64,000 nucleotides of DNA from UBA6623 sp965226435. GTDB taxonomy: Bacteria; Acidobacteriota; Terriglobia; Bryobacterales; UBA6623. Of the stretch, positions 60,655 to 64,000 are shown one piece after another (positions within the stretch are counted from its first letter, which is position 1; each line of letters opens with the position of its first letter). Location of the stretch: assembly GCA_965226435.1 (NCBI GenBank), contig CBDDCY010000011.1:248001-312000 (forward strand), read 5' to 3'. The translations under genes were made by a program, and so were the position numbers. The notes beneath the pieces are model-generated. The model ran no database searches, was not told the DNA's origin, and saw nothing but the letters and a program-made list of their open reading frames with translations.

Positions 60655-63600
60655 TCAACGAAGCCGTTTTTTGTAGAGGAAGTCGCCCCCCACTAGGCCG
60701 TTCTCGTCGCGCGTAAAGATGATCGACCAACGCCGATTCGGCGACCACTCGACGCGTACGGCTTGCTGCTGCGCCGAGGAGAGATCGTAGCTGTAGATGA
60801 GCGTCAAGTCGTTGGTGATTTGTTGCTCGGTGGCGATGCGCGCGCTGGGGTCGGACTCAGCGCCGCCGACCCGCGGATCCACACGCAATCGACTGACGCC
60901 GAAAAATCGACGGAGGCGATTCGATACCGGCCGCGACAGGGCGTTTGAAAGCACCGTACCGGCGCCGGCTTGCAGCAGGTGTTGCTGTTCGACCGCCTGG
61001 CGGGCCGCGAAGACAGGGTCTTGGCTGGGTGCTCGCCCGGCGGCGATCAAACTAACCAATTCGTTGAATTGCAGCGGCGGATCGGAGCGAAAACTGAGAT
61101 TCATCTTGCGCGCCGGCCCGGAGATAAACAGCGCCACGTCCACGTCGCGCACGCGGGTTTCGAGCTCGAAATTCACGTTCGGCTCAATGCGAAACGGATT
61201 GACGAAATCGATGTCGCCGCGATTGATGCGATAGGTCGTGCCGTGAAACTCCACCCGCCCCTCGGTGATGCTGACGCGTCCCAGCAGCGACGGCTGCAGC
61301 GCGGTCCCGGTGACGCGCAGGTCGATGCGCGATTCCATATCGCGCACCAGCGAAGTTTTCACATGAAGGTTGGGAACCGACCCAACTTGGATATTGAGCT
61401 GCAAGTTCGACAGCACGGGGCTGCTCGGCGGCGTCACGGTCGGCTCGCCGAGAGCGGCGAGAACACGACCCAAGTCCACTTCCGGGCTGATCGAGGCGCG
61501 GTGGATCACGACCTCTCCGCCGAGCAACGCGCGCAGGTCCACGCCGGAAAGCGTCAAGTCGCCGTTGAGGATGGTGGAAACCGAATCGCGGTAGCGCACC
61601 CGCACGCGATCGGCCTTGGCGTCCACGCGATAGCGCAAGGTGCCGTCGGCGAAGTCGGCGTTGCCGGTGAGCCGCACGGTCCCGCCGCCGGTCGTCGCCG
61701 TCACCTCGTCGATGCGGGCCCGCTCGCCGTCGAAAATCACCAGCCCGTTGATCCGGCTCAGCCCGTTGGGGAAATCTTCCGACCGCAGCGTCCCGTCTTT
61801 GAGTTGCACGCGCCCTTCGATGATTGGGTTGTCGGGCGCGCCGCCGGTGTGAACCTCGATCGTCGAGCTTCCCGAGGCCGTGATCTCGGGACGAAAACTT
61901 TCGAGCGCCGCGAGGTTGAACGTGCCGGAAACATCGACGTCGACTTTTCCCGGTTCGGCGAACTCGATCGCGCCGTTGATTTCGATATCCGTGCCCTCGC
62001 CCAGCAATCGCATTCGATCGAGCCGTAAACGTTGCTCGGCGAAACTCCAGCGCATCGGGAAGGGATTCCAGATTTCGTAGCCGCGCTCGGCCCCGGGAAT
62101 ATCCGACAGCCCCGCTTCCAGCTTGGCTATGACGCCTTCGGCCCGAAAGTCCTCGAGACGCAACGACGGATTCGAGAAGGTGCAATTCCCCGCCACTTGC
62201 CCGGAAAGGCTTTCGAGCGGCAAGCCGACGAGCTTGGTCAGCGTGGCGGCACTTACGCTTTCGAAGCGGGCCTCGCCTGTGAGAGCGCCTTGCGGCGCCA
62301 GCACGGCCTTCCCTTCGAAACGCCCGTCGAGAATATCACCCTGCCAGTCGAGCGCAACTTCGTCGCCGATCGTTTCAATCGCTCCCGACAACTTGCCGAG
62401 AGCGTGGTCGGCCACCGTGAGGTCGCCGATCTCCCAGTCGCCGCGCAACCGTAGTTGCTCGAAAATGTCGTCCTTTCCCAGCCGTCCCGAGCCGCTCACG
62501 TCGAAACGAACGACACCGCCCAACTCTTCCGCGCCGGCCTCGACAATAGGAAGGGCCGCCATGGGCCAACCCAGAGTCCGCAGACCGATCCGGAATTGCC
62601 GTGTTCCCGAGTCGAAGTCGGCGTCGGCCTCCATTCGAGCATCGCCGTGCTCCAAGACCATCTCTTGCAAGGTCAGTCGCCCCGCCGTGTATTCGAGTGT
62701 CCCGGCCAAGCGATGGAAGGCAAGGTCCCAGGCCCGACCCTGTCGAATCGCGAATTCCGCCGTCGTGCGTGGATCAGCCGCGGTGCCTCGGAAAGCCAAG
62801 GTGCCACGAACGGTTCCACTTAACGGCGCGGACTGTCCAACCGCCTCGAAGATCCGCCTCGCCGGCAAGTCCTCGACCGTAAGATCGGCGGAAAGTTCGA
62901 GGTCCGAGGCAATGCCCCCGTCGCGAAGCGGGAGGTCAATGTTGATGAACGCCCGGCCGTCGCCCTGCTCGAGGACAACTTCGCGTAGGCGAACCATCGT
63001 GGCCGAAAAGTCAACCTGCGTCGTCAAACGGTCAAACGACGCGTCAAACAGTTGCACGCCGCCGGCCCGCGCCCGGCCGGCGAAACTCCAGTCTTCCAGC
63101 CGCGGAGGCTCCCAGCGTCCGCGCAAGACTCCGTCGAACGAAGAGATGCCGGCGATCCGCAATGGAAGGTCTCGCAAAGACAATCCGCCGAGACCAAACA
63201 GCGCCCGGATATCCTGGTCGGTCTCGAATACGGAACGGACCAGCAGTTCCGAGACCTCTCCGGGCTTTAGCGTCCCGTTCATTTCGACTTGCGAGGTAGG
63301 CGTCACCAACTCCATCCGCTCGATCGAAAAAGCCCCGGTCTTACCGCTGTAGCGCAAATCGGCCACGCCCTTGAGAGGAATCCGCCCGGCGGGGACGCCG
63401 CTGTCGGCGATCACGATCGCCACGCCGGCTTCGAAGTCGTCCGCTGTCCCGTCGACTTCGATGTCGGCGCTGAGCACGCCGCCCCAGGGCATGGAGGAGT
63501 TCGCGTTGCCGAGGGCCGCTGCTTGCGCGTCCCAGTCGAACTCCGCGATATGACCGGCGAACTGAAAGCGCGGCGCGGTTCCCGGATCTTCCATCCGAAG

Positions 63601-64000
63601 CGAGCCGAGCAATTCCGTTCCCAACGCGCCGATCCGGATGGGAGCCGCCGTCAGCTCGTCGGCCCCTCCCCAGAACTTCGTCGAAGCCGATCCGCCTTGT
63701 ACTCGCGTCCGGCCTTGTCCGCCGGCCACGTCGCACACGCGGATTTCGCCGCGGTAGGCCAGACTCTCTCGACTGCCGAGCCACTCGACAGTGCCTTCCA
63801 CCGTTGCCAAGCCCGCTGAAAACCACGGCGCGAGGGACCCGACAAGCGGCGAGTCGAGCACCAACTCGGCGGTGTAGCGCAACTCGGCGGCGGGGTCTTC
63901 ACCTCCGGCGATTTCACCTTCCGCGCGCAGTGATGATTTCCCGACCGTCAGCGCGGCCTCGGTCAGCTCCACGCGGTCGGGGTAGACGTAAAACTGAGCC
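60655..64000 (-). CDS. tamB: TamB-like translocation/assembly protein, C-terminal part (5' partial)
   Basis: The frame is open to the right window edge, so at least 1114 C-terminal residues are visible and the N-terminal anchor lies outside. The sequence is a long run of amphipathic beta segments. The C-terminal DUF490 signature is present: LNFELETRVRDVDVALFISGPARKMNLSFRSDPPLQFNELVSLIAAGR, then VSNRLRRFFGVSRLRVDP and ...EWSPNRRWSIIFTRDENGLVGGDFLYKKRL. TamB/AsmA-like proteins span the periplasm and move lipid or help outer-membrane protein assembly with TamA/BamA. The gene indicates a diderm cell. Confidence 0.9.
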   Translation of the reverse strand, partial: AQFYVYPDRVELTEAALTVGKSSLRAEGEIAGGEDPAAELRYTAELVLDSPLVGSLAPWFSAGLATVEGTVEWLGSRESLAYRGEIRVCDVAGGQGRTRVQGGSASTKFWGGADELTAAPIRIGALGTELLGSLRMEDPGTAPRFQFAGHIAEFDWDAQAAALGNANSSMPWGGVLSADIEVDGTADDFEAGVAIVIADSGVPAGRIPLKGVADLRYSGKTGAFSIERMELVTPTSQVEMNGTLKPGEVSELLVRSVFETDQDIRALFGLGGLSLRDLPLRIAGISSFDGVLRGRWEPPRLEDWSFAGRARAGGVQLFDASFDRLTTQVDFSATMVRLREVVLEQGDGRAFINIDLPLRDGGIASDLELSADLTVEDLPARRIFEAVGQSAPLSGTVRGTLAFRGTAADPRTTAEFAIRQGRAWDLAFHRLAGTLEYTAGRLTLQEMVLEHGDARMEADADFDSGTRQFRIGLRTLGWPMAALPIVEAGAEELGGVVRFDVSGSGRLGKDDIFEQLRLRGDWEIGDLTVADHALGKLSGAIETIGDEVALDWQGDILDGRFEGKAVLAPQGALTGEARFESVSAATLTKLVGLPLESLSGQVAGNCTFSNPSLRLEDFRAEGVIAKLEAGLSDIPGAERGYEIWNPFPMRWSFAEQRLRLDRMRLLGEGTDIEINGAIEFAEPGKVDVDVSGTFNLAALESFRPEITASGSSTIEVHTGGAPDNPIIEGRVQLKDGTLRSEDFPNGLSRINGLVIFDGERARIDEVTATTGGGTVRLTGNADFADGTLRYRVDAKADRVRVRYRDSVSTILNGDLTLSGVDLRALLGGEVVIHRASISPEVDLGRVLAALGEPTVTPPSSPVLSNLQLNIQVGSVPNLHVKTSLVRDMESRIDLRVTGTALQPSLLGRVSITEGRVEFHGTTYRINRGDIDFVNPFRIEPNVNFELETRVRDVDVALFISGPARKMNLSFRSDPPLQFNELVSLIAAGRAPSQDPVFAARQAVEQQHLLQAGAGTVLSNALSRPVSNRLRRFFGVSRLRVDPRVGGAESDPSARIATEQQITNDLTLIYSYDLSSAQQQAVRVEWSPNRRWSIIFTRDENGLVGGDFLYKKRLR

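Overview
This is a GC-rich bacterial chromosome segment. A TamB-like assembly protein, lipoprotein and Tat-like signals, and a Flp pilus locus point to a diderm (Gram-negative) cell. The DUF1549/DUF1553 plus DUF1501 gene pair, a secreted Cys-type sulfatase, a sialidase lipoprotein and islands of GC-rich palindromic intergenic repeats suggest Planctomycetota or a similar lineage such as Acidobacteriota. The window has no rRNA or marker gene that settles this.

Layout. 1-5.9 kb: partial amidohydrolase, RRM protein, sulfatase, then a minus-strand operon cysM - JAMM protease - CysO-like sulfur carrier - MoeB/rhodanese, the parts list of protein-thiocarboxylate cysteine synthesis. 6.1-9.9 kb: a CHAT-STAND-TPR signalling protein beside tRNA-Ser(GCT). 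10-17.6 kb: esterase/beta-propeller fusion, thioredoxin reductase, HAD phosphatase, Dcm-Vsr pair, sialidase, separated by two repeat islands. 17.8-21.1 kb: frdABCD. 21.4-25.2 kb: tad/Flp pilus genes (cpaE, cpaB, two flp) and a LuxR-type regulator. 25.2-31.4 kb: an accessory region with a tandemly duplicated secreted-protein gene, a decayed Avd/reverse-transcriptase module of diversity-generating-retroelement type, a small inverted-repeat element, a flippase remnant, and a complete IS1595-like transposon carrying a DNA methyltransferase fused to an HNH nuclease. 31.4-35 kb: a BigR-like sulfide/persulfide locus (ArsR regulator, rhodaneses, MBL dioxygenase, broken TauE). 35.2-39.2 kb: DinB protein and a tripartite tricarboxylate transporter whose tctB and tctA are separated by a second copy of the small element. 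39.5-64 kb: DUF1549/DUF1501 pair, trpG/pabA, mutM, fmdB (frameshifted), ubiD, radical SAM, plsC, recG, amino-acid permease, mutarotase-like protein, a nonsense-interrupted hydrolase, yacL (frameshifted), ispD, ispF, gltX, a NodU-type carbamoyltransferase, pcm and the C-terminal part of tamB.

The strongest leads are: (1) a transposon with matching terminal inverted repeats whose passenger is one polypeptide joining a cytosine methyltransferase, a winged-helix-like linker and an HNH nuclease; (2) an intact Avd gene overlapping a reverse transcriptase that has ATA where its start should be and is cut off after its first 84 codons; (3) the CysO-like carrier, whose Gly-Gly codons also form the Shine-Dalgarno of the next gene and leave a four-residue tail for the neighbouring JAMM protease to remove. 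Four apparent single-base deletions and one TGG-to-TGA change in otherwise normal genes mean sequencing error must be excluded before any is called a pseudogene.
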